Shown here in pieces: positions 1 to 9,417 of a DNA stretch of 64,000 bases. This DNA comes from a virus. The translations under genes and the position numbers were made by a program. The notes under the pieces were generated by a model, which ran no database searches, was not told where the DNA came from, and saw only the letters and a program-made list of their open reading frames with translations. The stretch covers positions 1-64,000 of IMG/VR virus record IMGVR_UViG_3300030116_003118; one strand, 5' to 3'. Numbering within the stretch: position 1 is the first letter of the stretch; the number at the start of each line of letters is the position of its first letter.

Positions 1-1894
1 CAAGGGCTTCTGTAATAGTAGTATTTCCCGCCGCACCTGATGTTCCTTGTGTTAAGTTAACTTTATGCTGGTCACTATCATCATTTGATGCTGTTATATC
101 TAAAGCACTTACACTATTAACGGCTTCTGCAAAATTAGCCCTATTAGAACCACCACCGCTAGGAAGACGATAAAGAACATAAGTTACAGATGGGCTTCCA
201 AAGGTAATAGTAGAACCAGTTAGATTAGTAGATTTAGTTGCATGAGCCGCTAAAAACTTAGTAGTTGTTCCATCACTATCAACCAATTGAATAGCCTTAG
301 TTGAAGGTTCATTAGCAGTCTCTCCTCCAGAAAAATTGTTTACAGTTACATGAGTCATATTTGTTGTTTTAGTTATAGTATAATTATTGCCTGTTGTACC
401 TGCGGCATCAACAGTTAAATTAAGCGGTAATGGAGAACCACTTCCAACCGCAGCAGTGATTTGGGTATTTCCGTTAGTATGATTAATTGCTTGTGCCAGA
501 CCAGTGTAAGTGTTTGCTAATGTGCTTCCTTTTAAAAATGGAAAAACGGTATCACTACCTCTAGTTACTGAGGTTCCTACGGTAACTTCACTAGCATCAA
601 AATAACCAGAAGGATAAGGATGATATTTTTTTGCACTACCTCCCGTTGTTATAGTAATAAAATTATTAGTTACTTGAACTTCATCTACTCCACCTGCCAT
701 TTGAGCAACGGCAATAGATGAATTTGATGCCAAAGTTGTACCTATTGCTAATGAAGCATTAGTTTGTCCAACTCTGTTTGGCGCACTTCCTGTAAAGGCT
801 GCTGTAAATGTTAGTACAATGTTACCGGGATTTAAAGTTGGATTTGCGTCTGCGCTCGGATTAGAAATAACACCCGCCCAAAATGATGAATTGCCTCCTA
901 TTCCTTTGTAAAATTCACCTGCTGTATCTTCATTAGTTGTACCTATTAAGTAAGCAAAAGAATTTGCAGGCCAAGTACCTGTCAATGGGTCACCAGATGA
1001 ACCAGTAAAACCCTGACTTGCGCTTTGAGCAAACCATCTATATGTAATACCTGCTTCAGTTGTAACTAATATACAATCTGTTGAGTTACTATTTGGTGTA
1101 GCATGGCTAGGATTAGAATAAAACTTTACTTGACCCACCTCTTTAACAGGATAAGTATCAACGCTAAAATTATTGTTAGGAGCAGTAATTGAAGCAGTAG
1201 CATTTTGAGCAGGGTAATATGATTGTGGCGTACCTGAAATAGTAACGCTTCCTGTTGCTTGAGCATCACTAGTATCTAATTCATTTGCAGAAAAAGCACT
1301 ATCTATACTTATGGTATTAAAGGGTAAAGCATTTTGTGCAGAACTTCCTATCTGTCTTAAACTAGTAGATATACCATCGTAATAACCCGTTGAATCATAA
1401 TATCCATGTAAAGTATTATTGCTGGTTATAACAGCATTATCTGTTTTGACATATCTTGTTGCATTTGTAGCCTGTGGAAAATCAGCAACTAATTTCCATT
1501 CAGATGGCTGATTTATATTTGTTGTAGTAGCGTTTTCTAAATATAAATGCAAGTTCGTGTTATAAAATATTGACATCTTTTTATCATTCTGAGATGTACC
1601 AAATCTTTTATTGCTTTGATAATGAGTGGGGTTAGATACAGTGGCCCCCAATCTAGGAGAAGTTTTCCTAGAATCTAATGTACCAAAACCCGTTGAGTGA
1701 CTTCCATACCCATTTATGTCATATGGGGTAAGTATAGCCTCTAAAGTGAATACGTTTCTAGGAGACCATACACCTGCTCTTAATGCTAAATCTGTATCTG
1801 TATCATTATATTCAGAATAATCTAAATTAAGATATCCATCACATAGCATAGGGAAAACCAGTGCTTTAGTTTCTCCAACGAATACTCCCGGCAT
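1..1894 (-). CDS. Tail-fibre/adhesin-like virion protein (3' end outside window)
   Basis: The frame opens at an ATG at 1894 (MPGVFVGETKALVF...) and has no stop down to base 1, so at least 631 residues are present and the C-terminus is missing. The start follows GAGG at a good distance. Composition is Ser/Thr/Asn/Gly-rich with alternating hydrophobics, as in beta-structured fibres. A VFTLEAILTP segment near the N-terminus resembles laminin-G/concanavalin-like domains. The distal part (ITASNDDSD..., NLTQGTSGAAGN) resembles modules I associate with marine viral structural proteins. It is the most downstream gene of the virion operon, after the tape measure, where tail-tip or receptor-binding proteins usually sit. 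The exact role is inferred. Confidence 0.6.
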   Translation of the reverse strand, partial: MPGVFVGETKALVFPMLCDGYLNLDYSEYNDTDTDLALRAGVWSPRNVFTLEAILTPYDINGYGSHSTGFGTLDSRKTSPRLGATVSNPTHYQSNKRFGTSQNDKKMSIFYNTNLHLYLENATTTNINQPSEWKLVADFPQATNATRYVKTDNAVITSNNTLHGYYDSTGYYDGISTSLRQIGSSAQNALPFNTISIDSAFSANELDTSDAQATGSVTISGTPQSYYPAQNATASITAPNNNFSVDTYPVKEVGQVKFYSNPSHATPNSNSTDCILVTTEAGITYRWFAQSASQGFTGSSGDPLTGTWPANSFAYLIGTTNEDTAGEFYKGIGGNSSFWAGVISNPSADANPTLNPGNIVLTFTAAFTGSAPNRVGQTNASLAIGTTLASNSSIAVAQMAGGVDEVQVTNNFITITTGGSAKKYHPYPSGYFDASEVTVGTSVTRGSDTVFPFLKGSTLANTYTGLAQAINHTNGNTQITAAVGSGSPLPLNLTVDAAGTTGNNYTITKTTNMTHVTVNNFSGGETANEPSTKAIQLVDSDGTTTKFLAAHATKSTNLTGSTITFGSPSVTYVLYRLPSGGGSNRANFAEAVNSVSALDITASNDDSDQHKVNLTQGTSGAAGNTTITEAL

Positions 1895-1903
1895 TTATAT
1901 TCC

Positions 1904-2629
1904 TCAAAAGGTAGTGTTGATAAAGTCTGAAATTGCTGTAGATGCTTGAACAAACGTCATAGTAAAATTAATTGATGGTGCTGTAGTACCTGATAAGTCT
2001 GTTCCAACGTCTGTAATAAATCCTTTAATACCTTTTATCTCTTGAGAAACCGAACTAATAGCATCAAACGTTCCGGTAGTTTCCCCAATAGACCAATCTG
2101 GAACATCATATTTTCTGTTAGCAAAGTTAAATGGTATAAGTGGTAGGTCTGCGTGTGCAGTATCATCAGTAATTCCTGCTCTCAAATCATATTCATCGTC
2201 ATACCTACTAGGAATTAAAACTATTAATTTAGAAGGGTTTTGGTCTTCTTGTAAGAAAGAAGAATCAACATATGAATGAAGTAATTGTGCTATCTCATAA
2301 CTAGTTAATTTTGCTTGTTTAGGTGTATCACTACCTGACCTTTTATGAATTGTTTGGTCTGTAATGAATCCCTGTAAACTGATTTGCTTTCTTGCCATAC
2401 CTGCATCCATAACTAATGTAGTAGATTCTCCAGAAATCAATCCAGAGAAAGGAACCTCAAACGGCATGGTTGTCTTAGACGTACTGATATTTATTGATTC
2501 ACAATATAGTCCTATTCTATTTGTATGAATAGTATTTTGATTATCATCTATTGGTGAGTTCACTCTTCTTGCTAACTCTAACATAACGTATGTTGCGCCT
2601 TCTGCTCTAATATCTTTAAAATCTGTCAT
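1904..2629 (-). CDS. Tail-tip/distal tail candidate protein
   Basis: A 241-residue protein (MTDFKDIRAEGATYVML...) whose start codon shares a base with the stop of the tape measure gene, so translation is probably coupled. I recognise no family. It has a central GLISGESTTLVMDAGMARKQISLQGF segment of beta-strand character and no membrane segment. In siphovirus-like gene order, the gene after the tape measure usually encodes a distal-tail or baseplate-hub protein. That role is inferred from position only. Confidence 0.6.
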   Translation of the reverse strand: MTDFKDIRAEGATYVMLELARRVNSPIDDNQNTIHTNRIGLYCESINISTSKTTMPFEVPFSGLISGESTTLVMDAGMARKQISLQGFITDQTIHKRSGSDTPKQAKLTSYEIAQLLHSYVDSSFLQEDQNPSKLIVLIPSRYDDEYDLRAGITDDTAHADLPLIPFNFANRKYDVPDWSIGETTGTFDAISSVSQEIKGIKGFITDVGTDLSGTTAPSINFTMTFVQASTAISDFINTTF

Positions 2630-4050
2630 TATGCAAACCTCGTTTGGGCGGTGTTAGTTCTATTCATTCTTAAGTTTATTTCTCTTGCGACCTTATTAGC
2701 CATATCTTTAACCTCTGCATCTGATGCTCCTATACGACCTTGAACATTTACTGTAATATTTGTTGTACCTGTCATACTCTTAGATTCGTTGTTTGTATGT
2801 ACTCTTGAACCTCTTGGCAAAGAAACTAATTCTGGGCCTCTTTCTCCTACTAATGTCATATTTTCAGATACAACTCCACCTGTTGCCCTACCTCTAACTG
2901 CGCTTGCTATAGCACCTGAAACTGCGGCAGCAAGTAAATACCCTAATGCTACTAACCATCCACCTGTGGCAATAAATGTAATTGCTGCCATTACTACCAA
3001 TACAGCAGAAAGAATACCAAATACTACTTCACCGATTCGTTGTGATACCTTTTCTCCGTCTGCTAACTTACCGAACATAAAGTTTACTGCTGACTCAATT
3101 ACAGCAGTTACTAGACCAATACCTACCATGAATACTCCAATAAGTATTTGAAGTAATCCACCTATTACCTTTAAGAAACTTGCACCAAATTTACCAAAAT
3201 CACCCTGTAAAGCGGCAACAACCATTCCTATTATACCTCCAAGAATTGATACTATTCCTGTTAAGATTAATTTAAGAGATGCTAAAATTAGTTTCCTGCT
3301 TTCTTGGAAATGCGGCCAAAGTAATTTAAATATGTTTACTATGACTAGCAATCCAAGTAGGAAAACTGTACTCCACAAAAAGAAGGATTTTAGAAATTGC
3401 ATTAGTCCTTTTAAGACAGGCCCAATTGCTTTAGCAAATGCATTTAATCGTTGTCGTTGTTTTATAAAAAATTGAGCAACAGGATTATCTTTTGCTGCAT
3501 CTATCTCATCTTGGTCTAGTCTGCTTTGTGTTACTCTGTCTTGTGCTTCAGTTAGTTTACCGTATTGGTTTTCTAACATAGCCTTAGTTGTTTTCTGAGC
3601 ATCTTTTAGTATTTCTGCTTGTCTCTCTAAATCATTAGCAAATGTAATTTTACCTTCTTTCTCTAATGCTTCAACATATTTTTCAGATGCTTGTGTTATC
3701 GCACCGTATTCTTTAACAGTTCTTCTTGCTGTCTCAGACCAAGTTTCTAAATCCATTGACCCATCAATTAAGTCTGTATTTAGGTTTTCTAATGCCTCGC
3801 TTAATTGAACTTGAGCATTGATGCTTTCCATCATATATTTATTTCCTTTTGATTGACCATCGTAATACATTACAAATGCATCGGTAACTGCTCTTAACTT
3901 ATTCTGTAAAGCCCAGAAATTAGGTAAAATACCCGATGCTGAACGACTAATAATAGTCCAAAACTTTGATTTGTTAAGACCAGTCATTACATCTTGTAAA
4001 CCAGTAGATTGTTTGGAAAGGGCTTCAATAGAAGCGGCTATTGAATACAT
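2629..4050 (-). CDS. Tail tape measure protein (short)
   Basis: A 473-residue protein. The N-terminal 200 residues are helical and charged. The middle (about 215-390) contains several long hydrophobic segments, as in tape measure proteins that insert in the host membrane during DNA entry. Near the C-terminus, GGVVSENMTLVGERGPELV followed by LPRGSRVHTN is the hallmark G-x-V...VGE-x-GPE-x-V...P-x-GS motif of tape measures. It lies just downstream of the frameshifted tail chaperone, the standard order. By the usual rule of about 1.5 angstrom per residue, a tail of about 70 nm would be expected; this is an inference. Confidence 0.85.
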   Translation of the reverse strand: MYSIAASIEALSKQSTGLQDVMTGLNKSKFWTIISRSASGILPNFWALQNKLRAVTDAFVMYYDGQSKGNKYMMESINAQVQLSEALENLNTDLIDGSMDLETWSETARRTVKEYGAITQASEKYVEALEKEGKITFANDLERQAEILKDAQKTTKAMLENQYGKLTEAQDRVTQSRLDQDEIDAAKDNPVAQFFIKQRQRLNAFAKAIGPVLKGLMQFLKSFFLWSTVFLLGLLVIVNIFKLLWPHFQESRKLILASLKLILTGIVSILGGIIGMVVAALQGDFGKFGASFLKVIGGLLQILIGVFMVGIGLVTAVIESAVNFMFGKLADGEKVSQRIGEVVFGILSAVLVVMAAITFIATGGWLVALGYLLAAAVSGAIASAVRGRATGGVVSENMTLVGERGPELVSLPRGSRVHTNNESKSMTGTTNITVNVQGRIGASDAEVKDMANKVAREINLRMNRTNTAQTRFA

Positions 4051-4072
4051 CCTGTCTTCTACTGAAATCTAA

Positions 4073-4641
4073 TCACCCTTTCCGTTGTGCCTTTTTAATT
4101 TCGTCTGCTTCTATTTCTTTAACAGCCCCATGTACCGACATAAATTTACTAATTGTTTTTATTGGAGTGTGTTGTGCTTCATATGGGTTTATATTAAACG
4201 CTTGGCAATAACTATACAATAAAACATCTAATGCTATTTCTGGTTCTACTTTTCTTCCTAATAAGGCATTTTTATATATCTTTAATTTCCCATATCATCC
4301 CCTAATGAATCCGTTAGGGGGTTTGGTAGTATTTCTTTTAATTGCGCTCCTACATATGGAGACAATCGCAAAAGTTCTATTCCAGACAGTTGCGGTTCTG
4401 TTTTTTCTATGAAGTTTTCTACCATAAACTTCCACATCTTGTTCATATCTATTTCCATTCCTTGTGTTTTTGGGTCAAGTTTCATAACGCTTGACATCGC
4501 TTGCTCGACTTGGAGCCATGTGGGTTCTTTGACCCACACTTTCATATATTCATCACTATCGGGAGCAACCTTCAAGTGATGGCATTCAGTTTCAACTGCT
4601 GTAAACAGTCTATTCTTATCACTAACTATTTTTCTTTCCAT
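4073..4641 (-). CDS. Tail assembly chaperone, -1 frameshift form (gpGT-like)
   Basis: The -1 frame is open from the slippery site at 4285-4291 to a TGA at 4073-4075. It adds 70 residues (LKIYKNALLGRKVEPEIALD...) to the G-type protein, giving about 189 residues. The extension has no ATG start of its own near its 5' end, so a frameshift is the simplest way to express it. It ends 22 bases before the tape measure start. In lambda the T extension recruits tail tube protein to the tape measure complex. The heptamer G GGA AAT is read in the X XXY YYZ register. Confidence 0.8.
4282..4641 (-). CDS. Tail assembly chaperone, short form (lambda gpG-like)
   Basis: A 119-residue acidic protein. I choose the ATG at 4641 (MERKIVSDKNRLF...) because GGTGG lies nine bases upstream; the frame extends to a GTG at 4653 but with no better signal. 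The gene ends in D-D-M-G-N-stop, and those last codons are a perfect -1 slippery heptamer (4285-4291). Immediately upstream of a tape measure gene, this matches the G gene of lambda-type tails, whose product coats the tape measure during tail assembly. Similarity to a known G family was not recognised at sequence level; the call comes from position and frameshift signal. Confidence 0.75.
   Translation of the reverse strand: MERKIVSDKNRLFTAVETECHHLKVAPDSDEYMKVWVKEPTWLQVEQAMSSVMKLDPKTQGMEIDMNKMWKFMVENFIEKTEPQLSGIELLRLSPYVGAQLKEILPNPLTDSLGDDMGN
4285..4291 (-). promoter_or_regulatory. Programmed -1 ribosomal frameshift site
   Basis: In transcript sense the site reads G GGA AAT, followed at once by the zero-frame stop TAA. 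Seven bases upstream in the mRNA lies a perfect 7-bp hairpin (CCCCTAA / TTAGGGG, positions 4299-4320). Its 3' arm ends in AGGGG, which could also act as an internal Shine-Dalgarno-like stimulator, as in bacterial dnaX. No strong downstream hairpin is visible. Confidence 0.8.
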
Positions 4642-4819
4642 AGTTTTTTCCACCTACAATATAACTAACAAACAAACAAACGTATTGTTAGTGGAATCTG
4701 AGATTTGATTATAAAATAATTATTAAATGCCTCCGAGGATGGTATTTATCCCACCCTAAATTCGCACAACACCCCTCATATTCGGGAATCGTGACGTAGA
4801 AATTGACCTCCGCTTTCTT

Positions 4820-4826
4820 AAAAAAA
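4820..4826 (-). terminator. Oligo-U tract after the tail tube gene
   Basis: Downstream of the tail tube stop (4861) the transcript carries a run of seven T (4820-4826) without a strong hairpin. Archaeal termination commonly uses oligo-T stretches. The 4642-4860 gap also contains an AT-rich TTTTATAATC on the same strand that could be a TATA element for the tail chaperone gene. Both calls are tentative. Confidence 0.35.
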
Positions 4827-4860
4827 TTTAGTTTTGAGTTGAATATCTCTTAAGGCTTGT

Positions 4861-6489
4861 TTACCCCTGTATTATCCAGTTTCCGTTGTATTGACAACCA
4901 TTGGTTGCGAGGGTTCGTGCCGAGACTGAAACCGCAACTTCTAATTGTCCTTTATCATCTGGAAACGGAATGTCCACAGAAGTCGTCAAATAGTTATCAA
5001 ACTTAAATTTAATAAATTCTCCGGTTGACTTGGTAAACTCTAACTCAATTAACTCATCAGTCGTTGCTGTGTCCGATGTTTCATTTTGCTTTCTTAACTC
5101 TTCCCATATACTTCTATCAGTTATAAGTAAGTTTAGGTTTAAATCATAAGTTCTTTGACCTGTAATGTGAGCAGAAGTAATAGTCCTGTCATAGTTTCCA
5201 ATGAATCTTTGAGCAGTTAGGTTGTTAGATATTGCTAAACTTCCGCTTTTGACTCTAGCCATTTGTTGACCAAATATCTTAATAGAACCATCAGAAAACA
5301 TGAAAGGATTTATATCCTCTAAGTCTGTACCTGCATAGTTTACTAATTCACTAGCAGTTTCTATACCTCTCTTTGGAACATAATTAGTTTCACAATCATG
5401 TGCTTTTCTTGCCATAGCACTTATAGAAGCCATTACTTCTTGACCTTCATCGAAGTTTAAAGTAAATGAGTTTACTTGGCATCCCGTATAAACTCTACAA
5501 AACATGCTTTCTTTATTTGTATCTACTTTAAACGTACTTCCGGTAAGACCATGCTTTTCATTTGTTATTTCTAAAGCAAACGATGGCAAATCACCTGAAT
5601 CATTTTCTGTAATAGTATACAAAATATCTGGATATATACCATTAGTAGTATTAATTGCTTGATAGTTAGTTAAAGTGCCACCACCGGGATATGACGCTAA
5701 AGGAGGAAACAGTCTCTTTACTGTTTGACTTCCATCATAATCATCTAATACTCTATGGAATGTTGCATCAGCAGTGTTTCCTGTAATATGAGAATAAAAG
5801 CGGTCTGTGATTAAAGTATCTCCTGCTTCATTATCAGTTCCCCCTAATGATGAGGTTACATATGTCATATCTCCAAGCGCATAATACAACCAAGAACCAT
5901 TGTTTAAAGCAACATCAAAAGATGCTTCTCCTAAATTTTCTGCCGCCTTATATTGGAAACCATAGTTTCTTGTTCCTCCCATTGCTAGATTAACTTGTTT
6001 CATTTCTACATCTACAGTAGGTGGTGTAATTGTATTAACTATTCCTAGCCAATGGTCTGCTGATAGTTTTATATCAGTGTCATTAGACGCAGGTGCAGGT
6101 AAAGGCGCACCATATCCATGAATAACTATCTTCATTCTGTTGTTTGCAGTCGTGCTTATTTGTTGGTTAAAGGTAATTTTAGATGAGTCATTAGATTTAA
6201 TTCTAAGAGTTTGTGCCGCAGCAACAGGACTTAAATCAGAACCATTTTGGTCTTTTTCTGTAATAGTGGCTAAACAACCCCTATACAAATTTGTTGCCAA
6301 TTTTATTCGGGTAGTTGCTGTAATCTTAACTGTGTCAAAACTACTACCTGTTATTGTTCCATTACTCGTTGATACAATCAACGTTCCGTTCTTACTGCTC
6401 TCATTTATTAATGCACCCAAATCAAATTCTAATTCAGGTATCATAGTTGCAGATAATCCTGCACCTGTATATACTTCATTATTTACCAT
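4861..6489 (-). CDS. Major tail tube protein
   Basis: A 542-residue protein. The C-terminal third (IKIFGQQMARVKSGSLAISNN..., then a FKFDNYLTTSVDIPF segment and a final VAVSVSARTL strand) has the pattern of phage tail tube proteins: a domain that ends in a beta-sandwich with an N-L-T-[AQ] turn. It lies between a tail-terminator-like gene and the tail chaperone, as expected. It is longer than typical tube proteins (150-400 residues), which suggests inserted Ig-like or decoration domains around residues 100-350. I am fairly sure of the class, less of the domain limits. Confidence 0.7.
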   Translation of the reverse strand: MVNNEVYTGAGLSATMIPELEFDLGALINESSKNGTLIVSTSNGTITGSSFDTVKITATTRIKLATNLYRGCLATITEKDQNGSDLSPVAAAQTLRIKSNDSSKITFNQQISTTANNRMKIVIHGYGAPLPAPASNDTDIKLSADHWLGIVNTITPPTVDVEMKQVNLAMGGTRNYGFQYKAAENLGEASFDVALNNGSWLYYALGDMTYVTSSLGGTDNEAGDTLITDRFYSHITGNTADATFHRVLDDYDGSQTVKRLFPPLASYPGGGTLTNYQAINTTNGIYPDILYTITENDSGDLPSFALEITNEKHGLTGSTFKVDTNKESMFCRVYTGCQVNSFTLNFDEGQEVMASISAMARKAHDCETNYVPKRGIETASELVNYAGTDLEDINPFMFSDGSIKIFGQQMARVKSGSLAISNNLTAQRFIGNYDRTITSAHITGQRTYDLNLNLLITDRSIWEELRKQNETSDTATTDELIELEFTKSTGEFIKFKFDNYLTTSVDIPFPDDKGQLEVAVSVSARTLATNGCQYNGNWIIQG

Positions 6490-6501
6490 TTTACCAACCT
6501 A

Positions 6502-7035
6502 CTAACTAACAATTGTTCTTCCGAACCTTTTCATGGTAACAGACAATTTATATCCCAACAACCTCTTATTTCTGTCATTGGCATCGCTTCTGCCTGTAAT
6601 TTCAATTAATTCAGCACTATCTCCTGCATTTATGCTTGGCCTTAGTGCCTTCTTCTCTAAGATGTAACGCACGATTTGGTATAAACTTTTCAGCCTTTCC
6701 CTTGCAAATGTTAGGTCGGCTGTCCCTGAACGTGGTTGTAAAGTTCTAATATGTAATGTAAATGTATATTCTTCGTTTCTTACGGAGTAATCTATAGTAG
6801 GATGTGATATGCTTGCAGAGTCTTCATAAAATATTATAATATCTGTTGAGTCTATATCTACTCTTCTTCCTTGATTTGGTGTAAAGTTTTTTACATCTAC
6901 TAAAAGAGGCTTTGCTCTATGTGAAGATGTTCCTACAGGAGAGTCGCCAAAGGCATTAGAACCTGAACCAGTATCTACGGTTGCATTAGTCCAATTCTCA
7001 TCAATGAGAGTTATGAGGAAAGTGACTTCATCCAT
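6502..7035 (-). CDS. Tail terminator / tail completion candidate
   Basis: A 177-residue protein immediately upstream of the tail tube gene, starting MDEVTFLITLIDENW. It has alternating beta segments (EYTFTLHIRTL) and a helix (ARERLKSLYQIVRYILEKK) followed by a final strand (GYKLSVTMKRFGRTIV). This alpha/beta arrangement and position fit lambda gpU-like or HK97 gp10-like completion proteins that cap the tail tube. The family was not recognised directly, so the call rests on position and predicted fold pattern. Confidence 0.55.
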   Translation of the reverse strand: MDEVTFLITLIDENWTNATVDTGSGSNAFGDSPVGTSSHRAKPLLVDVKNFTPNQGRRVDIDSTDIIIFYEDSASISHPTIDYSVRNEEYTFTLHIRTLQPRSGTADLTFARERLKSLYQIVRYILEKKALRPSINAGDSAELIEITGRSDANDRNKRLLGYKLSVTMKRFGRTIVS

Positions 7036-7232
7036 GTTTTTTCTTCCTTACTTAATATATATTCTGTTTTTCTAAAAAAGTGGTCTGCGGCATTTTCTAA
7101 TACCATATCTTCATCGGCGGCTAAATCTTCTAATCCAATCACAGCAAGATATTCTTGCTCTAACTTTGCTCTCTCTCTTTCTAGTTTTAATATTTCTTGA
7201 AATTCTATAAATAGATTATTCATTTTACTCAT
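7011..7232 (-). CDS. Small acidic helical protein
   Basis: 73 residues (MSKMNNLFIEFQEIL...), predicted as two helices, with a strong AGGTGATTACATG initiation region. It overlaps the next gene by 25 bases. Sandwiched between a connector candidate and a tail terminator candidate, it may be a small neck component. No family recognised. Confidence 0.6.
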   Translation of the reverse strand: MSKMNNLFIEFQEILKLERERAKLEQEYLAVIGLEDLAADEDMVLENAADHFFRKTEYILSKEEKTWMKSLSS

Positions 7233-7240
7233 GTAATCAC

Positions 7241-8377
7241 CTAGTCAATTAAGTGAAGTAGTTGTTTTTTACCATCTATTATAGCCTTTGCTTCCTCTAG
7301 GAGTATATCGTGCTTTGTCTTTAAGTCAATATTAGCACCTGTTTCTGCAATAAGTATAGTATTATCATCATGTAATAGAACTTCTGCCGCAACCATCTTA
7401 GTTGCCGCTTCATGTATTGAAGAAGGTATTCGGCTACTTCCTACTTGATAAGTGACTTTTATGGTGTTGTTCTGCATATGAGGATATTCATGTTTAAAAT
7501 ATATCCTACCCTCTTCACTTATCTGCCACCAATCCTTTAATCTTCCGTAATCTTCCTTGTCTACAAAAGAAAACGTGTTAATTTTTGCTAAAGTAGAACC
7601 TTGCCATTCCTCAATTGTGCAAATTGTTCCAGCATCAGAAGGAAGTAATGAAGAAATTTTTACTCTTGACCCGTCATGGCTAGGAGAAGCATAAAAGAAA
7701 TCTGAGATATTTTTGTCAGTATGGTTTCCTCCGCCATCACTTGTGTCATTTTCTCCTGCAATTGTCTTAGCCTGTGTTTCTCCTGTAAAATTTGCTGTCT
7801 TTGTTGGGAATTTTTCGTTAATTGCATCGCATAATTGTAATACTGTTGTTTTTTCACCTAAATGATTATAGAAACCATTAGCAGTATTTCTTGGCACATT
7901 AAATCTAATTGTATTTGCGGCTCCCGGAGTTCCCACATAAAAGACATATTTATGATTCTCGGTTGTTGTTGTGGGTGTAATCTCTGTCATGGCCGAAGCA
8001 ACGTCTTCATATTTACTTCCATTCCATAGTTCTAATCTAACTATTTTTCTTATATTAGGATATAATAATTGAACAAACCCTATATAATCTTTGAAATGCG
8101 TAACAGGATATGCGCTTTCTCTTGTGGGTAAAAAGTCATGATGTTCCTTTTGAATAATAATTGGTCTATAAGATGTCTTAATACTATCATCTATTTTTCC
8201 TTCTACTCTTTTAATTATCTTACCCACTTCTGCATTTGTAGGGCTTGTTGAACCACTAAAAGTCTGACATTGTAATAAAGCAGATACTTCATCGTGTGTG
8301 GTATAATGCCCTATACCTGTTCCATAATTTACCCCGGAGGTTCTTACATAATCACTTTCTGACTTTAACGTACTCAT
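7241..8377 (-). CDS. Head-tail connector/adaptor candidate
   Basis: A 378-residue protein (MSTLKSESDYVRTSG...). The first 100 residues (HDEVSALLQCQTFSG, VGKIIKRVEGKIDDSIKTSY) have the helix pattern of gp6-like adaptor proteins that bind the portal, where a short helical bundle monitors tail attachment. The remainder is beta-rich. The C-terminal stretch (SSIHEAATKMVAAEVLLHDD) is again helical, as in HK97 gp6. Its position between the capsid genes and tail terminator supports a neck role. Moderate confidence. Confidence 0.5.
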   Translation of the reverse strand: MSTLKSESDYVRTSGVNYGTGIGHYTTHDEVSALLQCQTFSGSTSPTNAEVGKIIKRVEGKIDDSIKTSYRPIIIQKEHHDFLPTRESAYPVTHFKDYIGFVQLLYPNIRKIVRLELWNGSKYEDVASAMTEITPTTTTENHKYVFYVGTPGAANTIRFNVPRNTANGFYNHLGEKTTVLQLCDAINEKFPTKTANFTGETQAKTIAGENDTSDGGGNHTDKNISDFFYASPSHDGSRVKISSLLPSDAGTICTIEEWQGSTLAKINTFSFVDKEDYGRLKDWWQISEEGRIYFKHEYPHMQNNTIKVTYQVGSSRIPSSIHEAATKMVAAEVLLHDDNTILIAETGANIDLKTKHDILLEEAKAIIDGKKQLLHLID

Positions 8378-9417
8378 TTATCCATCACCCATTTCTTTAA
8401 TCTATTCATTTGTCTTCTCATGTATGAAACCATTGCTATTTTATTAGTATCTGTAAATTGTTTTTGTCCACCTTCTTCTGCTCTTCCTCTTTTTCCTTCG
8501 GGTCGTATATATTCTCTTAATTTATATTTCTTTTGCTTATCATACCTTGTTTGCATTTCTGGTCTTAGTTCTGTGACATCTCTAAAACTGTATCTTTTAG
8601 TGCGTTGAAAGTCTATTTCTTCAAGATAAAATACATTTGCTTTGGTATCTAATTCATTCAAAGGGTCTTTGGCTGTCTCTAAAGTTTTAATATATTTAGC
8701 ATTTGCCGTTTCGCCTCTGATATATAGTCTTAATATTCCTGTAACAGTAGGTGTTATTGCCTCTTCTATCTGCTTTCTAATTGATGGTATTTTTGTTAAA
8801 GTCTTCCAATCTAAATCAACAGTTTTATCTCCGGGTTCAGGTACACCACTCTCAAAAAACTTTCTTTCAGAATAACTAGATTTATTAGAAGCATGAATAA
8901 TAAACTTTGGTCTTTGTACTAATTTTTTAGTTTCTTTCATTTGTTCTGCTAATCCTGCGCTTCCTTGTGCCTCAAATATTCTTGATTCAAACCCAGTAAG
9001 ATTTTCTTTATCTGCATGTTTCATAACAAAATCTCTTTCTGATTTTGAGAATTTTTTAGGTTTATCGGGAAACTTAAAAGTTTTATTACCTTCTTCGTCA
9101 TCAACACCGTACACTATATTCTTAACAGTTAGAAAATTAATTGCCCCAACATTATAAGCATCTTCTAATATATCTAAATCTCTAGTGCTTAATTCTACAT
9201 CTCCTGTCCAGTCAGATTGTTCATTTATTAATTTATTCAAAGCAAGTTTAGCGTTAATTTTAATCCACATCTTCATGTCTTTATCGTTAAATTGTTTCCA
9301 CCCTTTAGGATAATATGAAGCAGACACACTATATTCCGTTGGGTATTCTTTATCATAATCATCAGATGGGTCACCATCAGGGCCAACAACGTCTTCTAAT
9401 GCTTTTTCTAATATCAT
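8374..9417 (-). CDS. Virion neck-region protein, unknown
   Basis: 347 residues, overlapping its downstream neighbour by four bases (ATGA). Mixed alpha/beta, with a very basic C-terminus (KQKKYKLREY... and MRRQMNRLKKWVMDK) that could contact DNA or the portal. It has no cysteine clusters, membrane segments or recognised motif. Position suggests a head-completion or neck component. Confidence 0.55.
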   Translation of the reverse strand: MILEKALEDVVGPDGDPSDDYDKEYPTEYSVSASYYPKGWKQFNDKDMKMWIKINAKLALNKLINEQSDWTGDVELSTRDLDILEDAYNVGAINFLTVKNIVYGVDDEEGNKTFKFPDKPKKFSKSERDFVMKHADKENLTGFESRIFEAQGSAGLAEQMKETKKLVQRPKFIIHASNKSSYSERKFFESGVPEPGDKTVDLDWKTLTKIPSIRKQIEEAITPTVTGILRLYIRGETANAKYIKTLETAKDPLNELDTKANVFYLEEIDFQRTKRYSFRDVTELRPEMQTRYDKQKKYKLREYIRPEGKRGRAEEGGQKQFTDTNKIAMVSYMRRQMNRLKKWVMDK

